NCBI GenBank assembly: GCA_023897205.1
Contig: JAHWDD010000003.1
Location: 127,665 to 191,664, forward strand
Direction of reading: 5' to 3'
DNA: 64,000 nucleotides
Source: Exophiala sp. HKRS030
Taxonomy: Eukaryota > Ascomycota > Eurotiomycetes > Chaetothyriales > Herpotrichiellaceae
How positions within the stretch are numbered: position 1 is the stretch's first letter; each line of letters starts with the position of its first letter. The notes below the pieces were generated by a model, which was given only the letters and a program-made list of their open reading frames with translations, searched no databases and was not told where the DNA came from. The position numbers were made by a program, and so were the translations under genes. Positions 47,433-59,721 of this stretch are shown here, piece by piece.

Positions 47433-49708
47433 CTACACATCGATCCATCTCGCCATCCACTGGGGGAAAAACACATTGTCAGCACACAACACTCCCACGA
47501 TCTTCGCCACGATATTCTTGAAAGTGAAAAAGAGAGACGTACCTTGTTGACAACATCCTTTGCCTCATCAACGAGCCCAAGCTCCAGCAAAACCTGTGTT
47601 GCAGCACGCACACCACTCTCCAGTGCACTGGCGATCCACGAGCTCGTGTAACTTGTCCCTTCGCCACTCATGACCACGCCTTTCTGCGTCTTGAAGAACT
47701 CTGGGATGAACGACTTTCTCATTCCCGCGGTCGGGCTTGCCCAACTGATTGTTTCGTACTGGTCCAGCACCCAGCATCGCCGGTTATAGTTGCCGGTATA
47801 CTCATCGTACACGACGTCGCCGTGGATTTCGGCCATCTAGGATATGACAGTTCATCAGCTCCTGTTTCCATACTCTCCTCATTGGCTTGTTCGGGGGTTC
47901 GATCATGACGCATGGGCACTTCGCTGCCGCGCCAAATACAAACAGTCAAGGAAGGAGAACAAGATCAAACTCACCGCGTCAACAACATACTGCACGTGAA
48001 CATCTTCCGGCGTGCTCGCCCACCGCAAGCCGCTGTCGCTCGACGTATAACTCGCCAACATGACACCCATTCCGGTACTGTTGATGTCGTAGCTCGGGTA
48101 GCAGATGCTTCCGATTCCCGGAATGTCCGTCGTCGTACTACAGCTCCCGTAGATTGGCTGCTCAAAATGCTCCCAGAACCGGGTCTTGAACTGCAAGGCA
48201 ACCTTGCACACCTGTTCGTAAGGGTACGTGTCGATCGCCGTCTGCAACAGATCGCTGAATTCGGGTAGACGCCACGTGCGCACCAACGCCAACGGCGCCG
48301 TGACGACGGCCATATCGTACGACGCGTTCTGCCAGACCTTGTCCAGTGGCTTGTCCTTCCACTGGAGCGTTACACGCTCCATCGACTCGTCGTACTCGAC
48401 GCGTTGGATTTTGCGGTTCATATACGTCAGACTATCGACCAGTGGGTGGAAAGCAGAGGGCAAACGGCTCAATCCGCCGTCGATGGTCCGCCAATCCGTG
48501 GCGGAAAAGTACATGTTTTCATACAGGTTGTCCCAGAAGCTCTCCGCACCCGGTTCATCCAATGCCACGAAGGTGTCGTTGAGGTTGTACTTGAGATAGT
48601 TGTGAACGTATCCGAACTCGGACCAATCGTCGCCACCAAGGCCGCCGAGTCCAGAGTCCAGGAAGGTCTTGTGTGCGAGATAGACGTTCTTCGCCATCTG
48701 AGCGAGAAAGTCTTCGTTGTTCAAGAGGTCACTGACACGCGTGTTGAGTGCGTCCAGGCTCGGATCGTCCGGGGAGGTTGATGGACCTGCAAGACTCGCG
48801 TTCGCTTTGACCTGCGAGACTGTAGGACTCTTACCGTCCGGCAAGCGTGACCCTCGGACGTAGTACAGGCCGTTCGGGCTATTTTGATACCACTTGATGA
48901 AATCCACGGTGAAGTTCGTGTTGTTGTGATTCAGTTTATTCACTTCGGCGGCCAGCTGAAAGACGATTCTATGGTCCTGAATTTGAAGTGTCTCGTTGGT
49001 CTCGGAGGATGTGATGGACAAAGGGAAGCGCATCGGGCCCATCTCTTGGTATTGCCGCTCGCTCGGGTCGCCAAAGTACGCTGTGTGTACGCGGCCACCA
49101 AGACGTTGACCGGCTTCGATGATGGACAAGTTGGTCATGCCTGACTGGTTGAGGGCCAACCATGTCATCAGTCCGGCCATGCCGCCACCTACAATGGCGA
49201 TCTCTTTGGACTTGGCAGTGCGGACGTCGACAGCACTAATCTCTTTGTTCTTCAACAGCGCCACGCCGTCGAACCACGGTCCTTCGGCGTCGATGCCACT
49301 CGAGTTATCCATGGCAATGGTGAAGTCGCTTTGTCTTTTCCTGAGACGGCGACGGGTCGTTTTGGCATTTGAAGCGATTGAGACCGGGGCACTTCTGCCG
49401 ATTAGACTCTGCTTGTTGTCCCACGCCGAAAGGCACAACCCCGTCGGTGTGAGCTCGGGAATCTTCCAGAGTAGTCTATCATGATCGCAATGCTTTGCTC
49501 GGCCGACGAGGTGGTGAGCTTCTCCTGGCGTGCTGGCCTCGCAGGGACCATAAGTGAAGACAACCTCGGAATGAACATTCTCATGGTAGGTGACGTGGAT
49601 GTTGGCCAAGCCCGAGTCGACCACGCGCTTCAGATGAAGATTGACCGGAAGCGACGTCCCTAGGACACAAGACGAGAACAGAGCGAGCGTGATAAGTTGA
49701 CCTGCCAT
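47433..49708 (-). CDS. Secreted flavin amine oxidase (L-amino-acid-oxidase-like)
   Basis: Three exons (49708-47975, 47836-47543, 47459-47433) encode 684 residues; the last exon is only 27 bases and adds WMARWIDV. The ATG at 49708 starts a signal peptide (MAGQLITLALFSSCVLG). A run of basic residues ending in KR before QSDFTIAMDN looks like a Kex2-type processing site, so a propeptide is likely. The FAD-binding fold shows IAIVGGGMAGLM and IIEAGQRLGGRVHT. The C-terminal FAD motif is in VVMSGEGTSYTSSWIASALESG. The family oxidises L-amino acids or amines to oxo-acids, ammonia and hydrogen peroxide. Several Asn-X-Ser/Thr sites fit a secreted glycoprotein. A role in nitrogen scavenging or defence by peroxide is known for relatives, but not shown here. 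Confidence 0.9.
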
Positions 49709-50783
49709 CCTTGGGAACACAACCGGAGGCGAAGGAAGAAGTGTGATGGGGAGCTCGCGCTGCGGTTGGCACCCCCGTCACCAGGATCACGCATTCCTAT
49801 ATGTCCGGTTCACGCACATGGCGTATGTGTCGGCAAATTCTTTTGCTGCCTAAGCCTCGTGAATAGGCAGGCCATCGTAGTGAAGACTTTCCGGTCGGAA
49901 GCGTACAGGTCCGACGATAGTCTCGGAGCTCGCCATTCGTCCAGATTAAAAGGTTGCATGGAAGTTGAGTAGATGGATCTAAGTACCTGCCGCTTCAAGC
50001 ATAGACGAGCCAGTCGAAGCTGAAGCATGTCTCTGTATCCAGGTGGTTACCTTGTAGATCACCTCGCGAACAAGGGCCGGCAATCGTTGGTCTGTATACT
50101 GACTCACATATTTACTTTGCTTACAAGTGGGCCAGTCGGCTGGGATCGGAAGATCTTCAGGTATGGGACAGATAGATTGCTGATACGAAGTCGGTCAAAT
50201 GGTTTGATGATAGCTTCTGTAGTCCGAAGTACCGATGCCTGATGATGTTCTGTTAACTAAGCAAGAACTATCGAGTATCAGCCAGTTGAGAGACTCGGAT
50301 AAATGTCAATCATTGTGGGGACAATGTCGGGGCCCTACAAAGAGAATACAAACATTCATCGACACCCACGCGGAGTAGTGCGATCTTTACTGCGATGAAC
50401 TGATAAGCGAATGATATCTGGATTGAAGTCATTATCAATATCATTATAAACCTCATGTTGTACACTGGATAGAGAACACTACTATGTATGGGATTCGAGC
50501 ATAATCTGGGCTTGTGCATAACCGACATAACATGGCTGGCGGTGAGAGTATTTGAAAGGGACGAGGACAAGGTTCATTCAGTATTCATCTCTATGCCTCT
50601 GGAGCATTTGGTATCTCAGCACTCGGCATTCAATCATGGCAGATGGCAAATACCATGGCTGTTTCAAAAAAAAAAACAACATGCAAAACACTTCTAGAAA
50701 TAGAGCCATGTTTCTTTGGCGAGGACTTCGCAACATCAAAACTACTCCATACTCCATTTGAGTCGTCATGATCGGCTACACGT
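49709..50783. other. Intergenic: amine oxidase promoter and rad52 3' end
   Basis: 1,075 bases lie upstream of the amine oxidase and downstream of rad52, both on the minus strand. Frames are short and unrecognised. A run of ten A residues lies near 50670. Confidence 0.4.
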
Positions 50784-52446
50784 CTAGTTGCCAGCTTTGG
50801 TCTCGCCTGCCGCACCATCTGTGCCGTTCTGTCCCGAGTCCTGTATCCTTTGTCGTTTCGCATCGGCGCCGTCCAAAGTAATTGCTGTGACATTATGCTG
50901 CACATTGCTCAAGTCTCCTAGAGGTGTCCGCTTGGCCACTTGCTGTCCTGTGTCCGCTGTACCTTGATCTGTCTGGTTCCAGGGCAGAGGGGCGGCGTCG
51001 GGTCCACGTCGCGTCGGGGGTCGATATGCCGAAGTGGTAGGTCCTCGTACTACACTTGGCTGCTGAGCGCCTGGACTTGGAGCTCCAACCCTCCGGCTCG
51101 GCTCGAGTTGAGGATTGATGACGTTCGTGGCATTGTTCGTGTCGGGTTTCAGATCGCGTTTTAATGGAACAGATTTGGTGTGATCCACCCCAGAAGTCTT
51201 GCGTATGGAGGGACTTTCGGCATGGGGATTGAACTTTGGGGCGGCAGCTGCATCGGCAAGGATGAAGTTGTTATTGGCATCGATGTTGGGAGCTGCTTTG
51301 GCGGAGTAGAAGCCTGACGGCCGGGTATTCTCATATGATGCCTGCTGGGCGATATGCTCGGGCGCCACATTGGGAGAAAAGGATCGAAGTGTCTGTTCGG
51401 CAGCATTCCGTGCGTCGGTACCGATGGGTTGTCTGGTTGGCTGGGGCGGAGCTGGAGGAGGACGCTGGCCGGGCAGAGGCTGGGGAACTATGCCCTTCGA
51501 CGAGTTCGTAGCAGGTCTTCCGGGTGCTGGCCGTACGTTTGGGGCTGGTGCTTTCGATGGTGTCGACAGCTCAGCCCTGGGCGGTGGAAGCATGCGGTCC
51601 GAGGTGCCATTGGCGGGCCTCCGCATTCTGTCTGTTGATTCCGTCGACAAAGCCACCTCTTCCTGATGAACCGTGTCGATGGCATCAAAGTCTTCCAACT
51701 CGAAATCCTCACAGTCGAAAGTGTCGTCAAATTCCGAAGCCGTCTCTTTGGCTGGCTCGGACAATATCGGTTTCGCCACACTTTCTTGTTTCTTGGGCGC
51801 GAAATCCGGGTGCCGATGTAAAGTATCCGGATCCCATTTCGCAGTTCCAACTTTCAGTTTCGTAACCTTGGCGAGATAGGCCTTATCGTAGACACAGTTC
51901 CCAAGGAGGTTACCAAAATTTCGCAACGCTCGCTTCAGAGCATCGGTCGTGCCCTCTTTCTTGGCCTTTTCAAACGCAGCTGCTTTTCCTCTTGCATTGT
52001 CAACCTGTCCGTAGCCAATGTCTTCGTGATGTGTCCCGTCCTTGAGTGTGACTCGCACAACCACAGAGAGGCCGAGAGATATCTTGCCCGTCTGCGTGTT
52101 CTCATCGACGAAATCGATCTGTATGTTCTGAATCGAGCTGCTCCAGCCGTTGAAGCCGAAGACTTCGTTCGCGAGGTTGATCAACTTGTCCGCAGAGAGG
52201 TAATGAACTTTCTGGCCACCTGGCCCCGGCCGGTGCGAGATATATTCTGGACCTAATTGTTTGTCTAGTCGGCTCTGCAGTGTGGCGATTTCTTGGGCCG
52301 TGAATTCACTGATTCTCTGTTTCGGTTCTTCAAAGGGATTCGCGGTGGCAGAGCCATTGGGCTTGTGTTGGTCTCCAACGCTGAAATAGTCAGCAGTCAA
52401 CTCAGCCAAAGGAGATCAGAAAAGTGACATACGCAGGCATTGTCAT
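50784..52446 (-). CDS. rad52: DNA repair and recombination protein Rad52
   Basis: Two exons (52446-52433 and 52380-50784) encode 536 residues. A 52-base intron puts MTMPA in frame with VGDQHKPNG, the usual fungal N-terminus. The conserved Rad52/22 DNA-binding domain spans about residues 30-190. It includes FTAQEIATLQSRLDKQLGPE, YISHRPGPGGQKVHYL, GFNGWSSSI, EDIGYGQVDN and KKEGTTDALKRALRNFGN. It forms rings that anneal single strands and load Rad51 in homologous recombination in the nucleus. The C-terminal half is Pro/Gln/Ser-rich and low in complexity, as is usual for the Rad51/RPA-binding part. A second ATG two codons downstream is an alternative start. Confidence 0.97.
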
Positions 52447-52742
52447 GGACGGGCTGCCCGAGACATCTATAAAGTGCAGATGAGATACAGTTGTATGACG
52501 ATGCTGGGGTTAAACGAGAATGCTATACAGTAGTAGGCAGGTCGCAGGCTCAACGTGAACTCACGCGTCAGCAGCCTGGACGCGACCTTCACAGCCGGCG
52601 CGTGGTCACATGACTTGGAATTGTCCACATGAACAAAAAATCACACGAACAAACGAAGCTCACAATCAGATAACTACCATGTGCAGAATTGTTGCCGAGT
52701 ACGATTTCAGATCCGTCATTCAATACATACGGCTGTCATGAT

Positions 52743-55070
52743 TTATGAAACCCAAAGCCTACAAGTGCCATCCCCGCCGGCGCTGACCAGCCAAGGGTGC
52801 TGAGGGTGCCAATCTAGGTCCAGGACACCCAAACCCCCAGCGATCTTGTGACCGCGCAACACCTTCAGAGGAACAATCTGCGCATTGCTCATGAGGTCGC
52901 TCGTAACTTGACCGTGGAAGATCTGTATGCTTCCGTCATCACTGCCATCTGCAAACAAAGGATACCGGTTTGTTGCAGGATGAAATCGGACAGTCCTGAT
53001 CGCCTTCTCATGGAAACGCAAAGTCTTGTATGGCCGTGCAGATAGATCCAGGTCCATCCACAAAAGTCGCCTGTCGTAGGAGCCCACAATGAGATTGTCC
53101 GATCCTGCTGTCGAAGAGCTCGTAGGGTGAATGTCAAAACTACTAATCCACCTGGCACCCGGTTGAACAATCTTCAGCAACGACTGTTTGGAGAGGTCGT
53201 ACGATCGAATCACCCGTTGGTTGGCAACGAATAGTATGGGCCTCGTAGGGTGAAAGTGTGCCACTTGAGGAGTCCCTCCACCTCGCAATCGCTTCCGGAA
53301 TGGCAGTTGCGTCTGATGCTTGCTAATGGTGTGGATAGCAATGGCTTGGGAGGCTGGAACGGTGGTAGCAGGACTGATGGTGACGAAATGATTGCCAGCA
53401 GAGTGGAAGGAAAGAGTCTTTGCCGTGTGGCCAAGATGAATGACGACGGCGACGCCTTTATCGCGTTGACTGGCAGCTGGCCTGCTCCATTTAATCGTTG
53501 AAGTTTTGGTAGCAGCATTGTCCGACTTGGCGTAGCCCCATCCCGCATCGAGTATCGCTTGAGCTGTCTCGATTTCAGGATTGTGTTCGGGTCCAAGATG
53601 TGGGACGCAGAGGTAGATGTCGTCTCCAGCCGCTGCGGCCAACACCGTGGCGTCTTTACCCGGCCGCCAGCGGACCACGTTCACAGCAGAATCGGTCGAT
53701 AGAGTGACGGACCAGATCTCCCTCTGTGGCTCGAGCAACCAAACCCGGACTGTTCCATCGTCACCTCCAGTCGCAAGATATTGCCCAGAAGGATCAATGG
53801 CCACAGAGCGGACTCTGCCTTCGTGACCACGAAATCGGCCAGCTTCATGTGTTGGGAACGGACGTAGTTCGTCGGGGTTGGGTAGTTTGGGTAGCAGAGA
53901 TTCGGGGTCTATGTTCAGTTTCGTGCGACGAACACGAGGAGCGAGGTAAAGATCCAGACAGCGGTCAAACTTCTCTTTGACGAAACGTTCATACCCAGGG
54001 ACTCTTCGCAAGGAGGCGTAGTCCGTCGGCAAATAGTCTTTCTCTCGGTCCTCGTCGTCAGCCTTCTCCCAAGCTTCTTTTTCTTTCCTGTCTGGCAAGT
54101 ACTCTGGCGGGGGATGGTAGCTTTCATCGAAGCCAGGTGGTGGAAGTTTAGGTGCTGGCATGTGCATTGCATGGTCGGGTCTGGGCTGTTCGTCTGCCCA
54201 GATATCGTAGTTTTGAACGCCCTCAGTTTCACCCTCATCATCTTGGGGAGGCTTGTATGGAAGGATACGACCTTCCCTGATGGCTCGCACGATCTTCATG
54301 ACACGTTTGGCTTCGTGTTTGGAAGGAACAAACCGTCTCTTGGGCTCTGGCGCTGCACTCAACGGCATAGTCTCGGTTTTGCTTGTGAACCATTCGACCG
54401 TGGGCTCGTACGGATCATAACCATCCTCTGGTATCTCATTCATCTGCACCTTTTTCAACAACTGAAGCTCCTCCCGCGTAAGCTCTAGCGGTTTGCCTGT
54501 TGATGGGTCTGTCAGCCCGGTCCATCCTTTGGGCATCTCTATGCTGTCGAGCAAGGCATCCAAAGCCTCTCCTCTAGCCGGTCTCATGATCTTCTTTCCA
54601 TTGATGTTGTAGCCGATGTGAGGGTAGGAATCGTAAAAGGATAGGGGAATGTCGCCAATAGTGTTGGCCTCGTCGTCAGGTACCGAATATTCAGAGTCCT
54701 CTCCGGGGTCGATCTCGTCGTAAATGAATCGGTCGTTGCCATTGGCATCTTTGACAACTCTGTAGTTGGGCTTTTCTTCCTCATCTGCCACAGAAGTTGC
54801 AGTCTCCTTGCCGGCGACGGTGATGTCGACCTCCGCATGCTTGCCGCTCTTCACCGGTTGTAAGATCTCATCATATTGGTTGTCTGTTGACACGACATCG
54901 CTGTCGTCATCTCCAGCACTACCCAAGTCGTCTTCTTCACCATCACTCTCAGAATCATCGTCAGAGAGTGCTCCGTCTAGCTGGCCAAAGTCAAACTCGT
55001 CGCCCGACACAATGGCAGCGTCTTCCTCGACATCCTTTGTGACAGCCTTTCTCTTCCTCGAGTCAGCCAT
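52743..55070 (-). CDS. ERB1: Ribosome biogenesis protein Erb1 (BOP1 homologue)
   Basis: A single exon encodes 775 residues from the ATG of [16 protein letters not shown]; the frame is open 45 codons further upstream, but that part is unlike the family. The N-terminal part is acidic ([13 protein letters not shown]). The BOP1 N-terminal domain includes [39 protein letters not shown] and [22 protein letters not shown]-terminal WD40 propeller starts at [20 protein letters not shown] and ends in [18 protein letters not shown]. The protein works with Nop7 and Ytm1 in 60S subunit maturation in the nucleolus. It is a core gene. Confidence 0.97.
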   Translation of the reverse strand: MADSRKRKAVTKDVEEDAAIVSGDEFDFGQLDGALSDDDSESDGEEDDLGSAGDDDSDVVSTDNQYDEILQPVKSGKHAEVDITVAGKETATSVADEEEKPNYRVVKDANGNDRFIYDEIDPGEDSEYSVPDDEANTIGDIPLSFYDSYPHIGYNINGKKIMRPARGEALDALLDSIEMPKGWTGLTDPSTGKPLELTREELQLLKKVQMNEIPEDGYDPYEPTVEWFTSKTETMPLSAAPEPKRRFVPSKHEAKRVMKIVRAIREGRILPYKPPQDDEGETEGVQNYDIWADEQPRPDHAMHMPAPKLPPPGFDESYHPPPEYLPDRKEKEAWEKADDEDREKDYLPTDYASLRRVPGYERFVKEKFDRCLDLYLAPRVRRTKLNIDPESLLPKLPNPDELRPFPTHEAGRFRGHEGRVRSVAIDPSGQYLATGGDDGTVRVWLLEPQREIWSVTLSTDSAVNVVRWRPGKDATVLAAAAGDDIYLCVPHLGPEHNPEIETAQAILDAGWGYAKSDNAATKTSTIKWSRPAASQRDKGVAVVIHLGHTAKTLSFHSAGNHFVTISPATTVPASQAIAIHTISKHQTQLPFRKRLRGGGTPQVAHFHPTRPILFVANQRVIRSYDLSKQSLLKIVQPGARWISSFDIHPTSSSTAGSDNLIVGSYDRRLLWMDLDLSARPYKTLRFHEKAIRTVRFHPATNRYPLFADGSDDGSIQIFHGQVTSDLMSNAQIVPLKVLRGHKIAGGLGVLDLDWHPQHPWLVSAGGDGTCRLWVS

Positions 55071-55379
55071 CCCGTCCCGAATGTTGCACTGGATCAGAAG
55101 TGCTGTATGGAACAAAAGGCTGGACTCTCCAAAAACGCAGTTTTGGAATTTTTTTTGGTTTGGCATCGGAGAGTGCTTAGTGCCGATCGGCTGTTTTGGC
55201 CCCACTCGAAACTAAACTCCAATAATTGTGTATGTCAGCAATATGCTCATCCGCATCGCATCGCCCAGCGCAATTCAGGCGCCCACTACTACAAGTACTA
55301 CCGGGGGGGTCCTCATTTTGGCGTGCCCGCAAACCAAAGAATCAGCCAGACTTGTACGGAGTACCTCGCATTCGAGATC
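55071..55379. promoter_or_regulatory. Divergent promoter region, ERB1 / regulator 4
   Basis: 309 bases between diverging starts. A GTACGGAGTAC palindrome-like word lies at 55354-55364, just before the regulator 4 ATG. A T-rich tract near 55149 may belong to the ERB1 core promoter. Confidence 0.4.
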
Positions 55380-57007
55380 ATGGCGGCCGAACGCGGAAGA
55401 GACTTGATCGAGATATACGGATCGTACCCAGTCTCCAAGACATTCGCAGTCACGGACAACGTCCCCGGTCTCGCAGATACAGACATGCCGACCTACAGCG
55501 CCGCGTTCGACGTGGACCCCACCACGACGAAGAGGCATGCGGCTTGTGACGAATGCAGTGAGTTTGCCCATGAAATGAGCACGACCGTTTGAGTGTTCGA
55601 TCCACCATCTAACTGGCCCGCCCAGGAAAACGCAAGTTGAAGTGTTCCGGCGAGCCTTCTGGCTGCGGAAGGTGCCTCAAGCAGAACCTGACTTGTCATT
55701 ACTCGGTACAATCCAAGATGGGACGGCCACGGAAAAAGCAGAAGACGGAAAATGACGCCCCTGGGGACGACGACGACGTCGTCGTCGTCGACGTGCCATC
55801 TTCCTCGGAGACACAAGTTCGGCGGCCGCGGCCTACAACGTCTGGTGGGCAACCTGGTGTAGACCCACGCAAAGACTCCCGATGCCAGAAGGCGATTGCG
55901 AGGACCGAGTTTGAGAATGTGTGCAATGCTCCTATATCCCAGTCCATCCGCCGGTCGGCGGCGGCGGCGGCTGCTGCTACTGCTCCTGCTGCTGCCTCGA
56001 ATTCGACATCTCAAGGCTCGAACAACACGTCGCCCCGTACTCCCCCAGACGAGGCGATCCTCCCGAACGGATCGTACCCTACCGACGTTTCCCTCTGGCC
56101 CGACTTCTCCGACATGACCATGCTTCCGATGTTGGTTCAAGACAGCCACGAGCAGGACAAGGCCCCTGGGGCGTCGTCCTTCGACACGTCGGCCGCACCC
56201 ATCGGCCCTTATATGGCCGCCCATGACCACTCTCCGACCCCCGATCAGGCCCACCTGTCCCATTTGCCCGCCGTGCCGGACTGTCCGTGTCTGCCGAATT
56301 TATACTTGACTCTGTCGACCTTGTCCACACTCTCCGCGTTCCCCGTCTCCTCCGGCACGGTCGACACCCTGCTCAGCTCGCACCGCACCGGGCGCGGCGT
56401 GATTTACTGCGGGGTCTGCCCGCAAAGGTTCCAGAGCGGCTCGCAGAACGTCATGCTCAGCAGCATGCTCATCACGGTGCTGGCGGACCACTGGCTCCGC
56501 GTGAAGAAGAGCAGCGCGATCGAGTTACGGAGAGGCTTCAGTGACGACGACGGCGACACGTGCCTGGTGGACGCGGGCGTGAACCCCCCCGACGGCAACG
56601 GTGCCATGTCACCCAGGGAGGACCTGGAATGGCGGACGTTCGGGTATCGACTGATCCGCGCGTGCGTGTTTGGCGACGCCGACGTCCCGAGCCGCCCCGG
56701 TTCCGCCGACAACGACCGGCCAGCCTGTTCGCCGTCACCTTACACGCTCCTGGACCTTTGCGGTGCCCTCGAACGGCGGCAGAAGCAGTGGCACAACCTC
56801 GAGGCCTGGACGGGCGAGTTCACGCAGAGACTGACGGACGACCTGTCGCGGGGCCACACGGTGGGCATGACCCTGCAGGAGCTGCAGGAGTGCGAGGAGA
56901 AGTCGCTGGCCAGCGGGGAGGACGGGATGCTGTGCCTGAAGATCGTCAAGCACGCGAGGATGATCATGAGGAGTCTCGACGGACTCCCGCCGAGACTCGG
57001 TGATTAA
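55380..57007 (+). CDS. Zn2Cys6 transcription factor 4 with AT-hook-like motif, AflR-like C-terminus
   Basis: Two exons (55380-55557 and 55626-57007) encode 519 residues. Splicing over 68 bases completes the zinc cluster ACDECRKRKLKCSGEP with Cys 56, 59, 66, 73, 76 and 83 (spacing 2, 6, 6, 2, 6). An AT-hook-like MGRPRKKQK follows. The C-terminal half has VLADHWLRVKKSS-type and ALERRQKQWHNLEAWTGEFT-type sequence, like the domain of AflR-type regulators. The gene is markedly GC-rich compared with cluster genes. An Asp-rich tract (about 55766-55790) follows the AT-hook-like motif. No biosynthetic cluster adjoins it, so its targets lie elsewhere or the similarity is only to the fold. Confidence 0.88.
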
Positions 57008-57604
57008 GACGTCCACCGCGGCATGAAACGTCTTCCACGTTTTAACGCTTCTGACGTTTCTGCTTGTCAACGAGGTAATGATATAATCAACTCCCAGCTA
57101 CGATAACGATTCATAGTCTACGCTGGATTGTTGAACGTATGAAACCCGAACTGTTGACAAATCCTCGTCCGAGGCCAGCAGCTTGGTTTGCATACCGAAT
57201 GACATCCGATGTGGTAGAAATATTATATGTGAACTTTGTTCTACGTACATTACATATGGGTTGGTTCTCTTTTAAATCACCACTGCTGAGTGTCTTGAAG
57301 TATCTTTTTGACATGTGGACCTCTTTTTTTCTACGCTCAACATCTACATTCTATCGGGCATCTCCCTCGTCTCTCACCTTCCCGTTCCTTTGGGCCGTGC
57401 GTGTGTGGTTTACAGAATGACGCAGTTCTTGGGCAACCCACAAGGACCACTCTCTGGCTTATCGTCGGTGTCGGGGTTTGTGTTTGTGTTGTTCTGGGCG
57501 CGAGTCTCCTTCTTCCCTTCTGCGGCTGCCGTCGCGGTTCCTGTCCCTGCTGCTGGGGCAGCCGCGGTCTCCTCCTTTTTCTCTCCGTTGGCGCTGCCAT
57601 CTAG
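57008..57604. other. Convergent intergenic region, regulator 4 / quinone reductase
   Basis: 597 bases between two converging 3' ends. A plus-strand frame around 57315-57791 is open but overlaps the reductase antisense and has a low-complexity Val/Ala/Phe composition, so it is not called. Confidence 0.4.
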
Positions 57605-58483
57605 TCACGCCGCACCGAAGCTGACCTTGCTGACGTGGTCCCAGAACCCTTTACCCTGGGCGGTGGCCAGTTCGATCTCGCGGGCGCTGGGCTGGCGGCT
57701 ACCGTCACCGGACGCAAAAGTGCCTGCGCCCCAGGGGGAACCACCTCGGACCTCGTCCAGGGCGCTCTGGATCTGGAAGGTGGTGGCGTAACCGAGGGGG
57801 ACGTAGATCATGCCCTGGTGAACCCAGGAAGAAAGGGCATTGATGCAGGTGGATTCCTGGCCTCCACCGGCGGTCGCGGTGCTGACGAAGAGGCCAAAGT
57901 ACTTGCCGTACAGCGCACCCGTCATCCACAGCTGGCCGAGCTTGTCGATGAAGGTCTTCCACTGGGCCGAGTAGGTGCCGTAACGGGTGGGGATCCCGAA
58001 CAGGAACGCATCGTAGGTCTTGAGGATGTCCGGGGTGATGAAGGGGATCGAGGTGTCTTGCGCGGGGGCGTGCATCTTGCCCAACACTTCTTGAGGGAGG
58101 GTCTCTTCGATTCTGTTACAAGGGTCAGTCATGACTCGTCTGTCTTGTGTCACCCGGGATTGCTGAGGAATGTCGGTGGACTCTGCAGGCACGGGCAAGA
58201 AGGTTGTGTCACGGAGGTGGACGGAATGAATGGGGTCATGTTGGTGGTTTGAGACTGAGGGAATGGGTTTTCGAACATACTGGTAGAGATCAGCAGTACC
58301 GCCTGCTGCTTCAATACCCTTCTTCTCTGCCTGGGCCAATTGGGCAATATGGCCGTACATGGAGTACTATAGTAGGTAGTATCACCGAGTCAGTTTCCGG
58401 ACTGTCGAGGAGACACAAGAGAGATAGAGAGAGAGAGAGAAAGAGAGAGAGCATACATAGACGATAGCGACCTTGGGAGCCAT
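57605..58483 (-). CDS. NAD(P)H:quinone oxidoreductase, WrbA/flavodoxin-like
   Basis: Three exons (58483-58457, 58366-58281, 58112-57605) encode 206 residues. The first exon MAPKVAIVY joins YSMYGHIAQLAQAEKKG to form the FMN phosphate loop. Other signatures are ETLPQEVLGKM, DAFLFGIPTRYG, QWKTFIDKLGQLW and VSTATAGGGQE. The protein should reduce quinones by two electrons, avoiding semiquinone radicals, and is usually cytosolic or at eisosomes in fungi. The first intron contains a GA-rich microsatellite and the second is long (168 bases). Relatives respond to oxidative stress, and upstream bases on the coding strand include CCCCT words, but no regulation is shown here. Confidence 0.95.
58419..58452. 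repeat. GA-rich microsatellite within an intron
   Basis: An interrupted GA repeat of about 34 bases lies inside the first intron of the quinone reductase. On the coding strand it reads as a CT tract directly after the donor site. Confidence 0.85.
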
Positions 58484-59721
58484 GATTGATGAATGTGTAT
58501 TGAGATGTGAGTTAGTGGTTATGAAGAGTTCTTGAATGAGTCGTAGTTGAGGAAGAGAGACCGTGCTGGAGAGAGAAGTAGGGAAAAAGATTCAGGATCA
58601 AGATTGTAGGATGTGTCGAGGGTTTAAGTATGGGGAGGGGGTCACGACGAAGACAAGGAACCAAACAAGTATGTTAGCTACAGGGAAGTCGAATCGAAAA
58701 TGGCAAACGCATGTACCACAAAATATTAGGTATTATTGATTGCATTAGTCCGAGAGGGACAGAGGAGGAGGAGGAGGACGAGTGACTTGCACAGTAAGTC
58801 GTACCGTGAGGTCTTTGGGACGTACCAGGTATCCCGTATCTGTGACAACAAGAAGGCAAAAAGCTCGTCCCAAGTCCCCGCCATGCCAACATTACGACAG
58901 GGATTGATAACACAGTCCTCGGTACGAGTCTTTTTTACAATAGCAACCCACGTCTTTCCATCTACCAGTACCCGTACTAGCAAATGATTACCGAATCAAG
59001 GTCGTAGCTACGGCGCAGTTCCGGTAGATCTCGTAGAGGCACTGGGATAGTACTGTATTCGTACGAGTATGTACCTTAGCGACCCTTGCTCTTCATAATA
59101 TCCCGTACCGAGCTGTTCGTTAATACTGTACAGTAGCCATCGCATCATCGACAGGGGGACTATGTAGCACCAGGGACCCTTGCAAAGCTCCTCTTTTTCC
59201 TGGTGGGCATCAAAAGAGGGGTTATTGTACGGAGTAGTACTGTAAAAATGGGGCCTTGGACCGGCTTATGAAATCCTGACAGAGAATCGTCAAATCTGCC
59301 CAATTGCCACCAGGAACCCGCTTGCAGTGTGCGGAATTGAAGTCGACTGTCCTGATTAATACGAAGTAGTCCGTACTGTACTCCGTGCTCCCGTAATACC
59401 CTTAGGGACCTTTGTTCGATCATCCACCCGGACCATCTCCTGGTCAGCTCTCGTTAGTTGATTCTTGGTCAGCTTTAACGAATCTGTTCGGCCTCAACGT
59501 CAAGAAGATCTGATGCATCCTTCCCCGGAAGCCATGCAAAATCTTCTACCGTCGTTCTGTTGGGAGTCCGTGTGATCCAGACTTGTCACCGTCGTCGTTT
59601 AATTTTCAACTCCTGCGCTGGAGCGGCTACACAAGACTCTCTTCTCAACCCCCGATGCAAGATATGAATGAGTAGGTCATTAATTACTGACAGGTATTCC
59701 GCATTGAAGTGAACCCTCGTA
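58484..59721. other. Intergenic: quinone reductase promoter and helicase 3' end
   Basis: 1.24 kb with no recognised gene. Words related to GTACGGAGTAC occur at 59227-59236 and 59378-59387. A GAGGGGGTC stretch near 58633 gives CCCCT stress-like elements on the reductase strand. Confidence 0.4.

Noticed and set aside
57315..57791. Plus-strand frame overlapping the quinone reductase 3' end
   Set aside because: Low-complexity composition and antisense to a well-supported gene.
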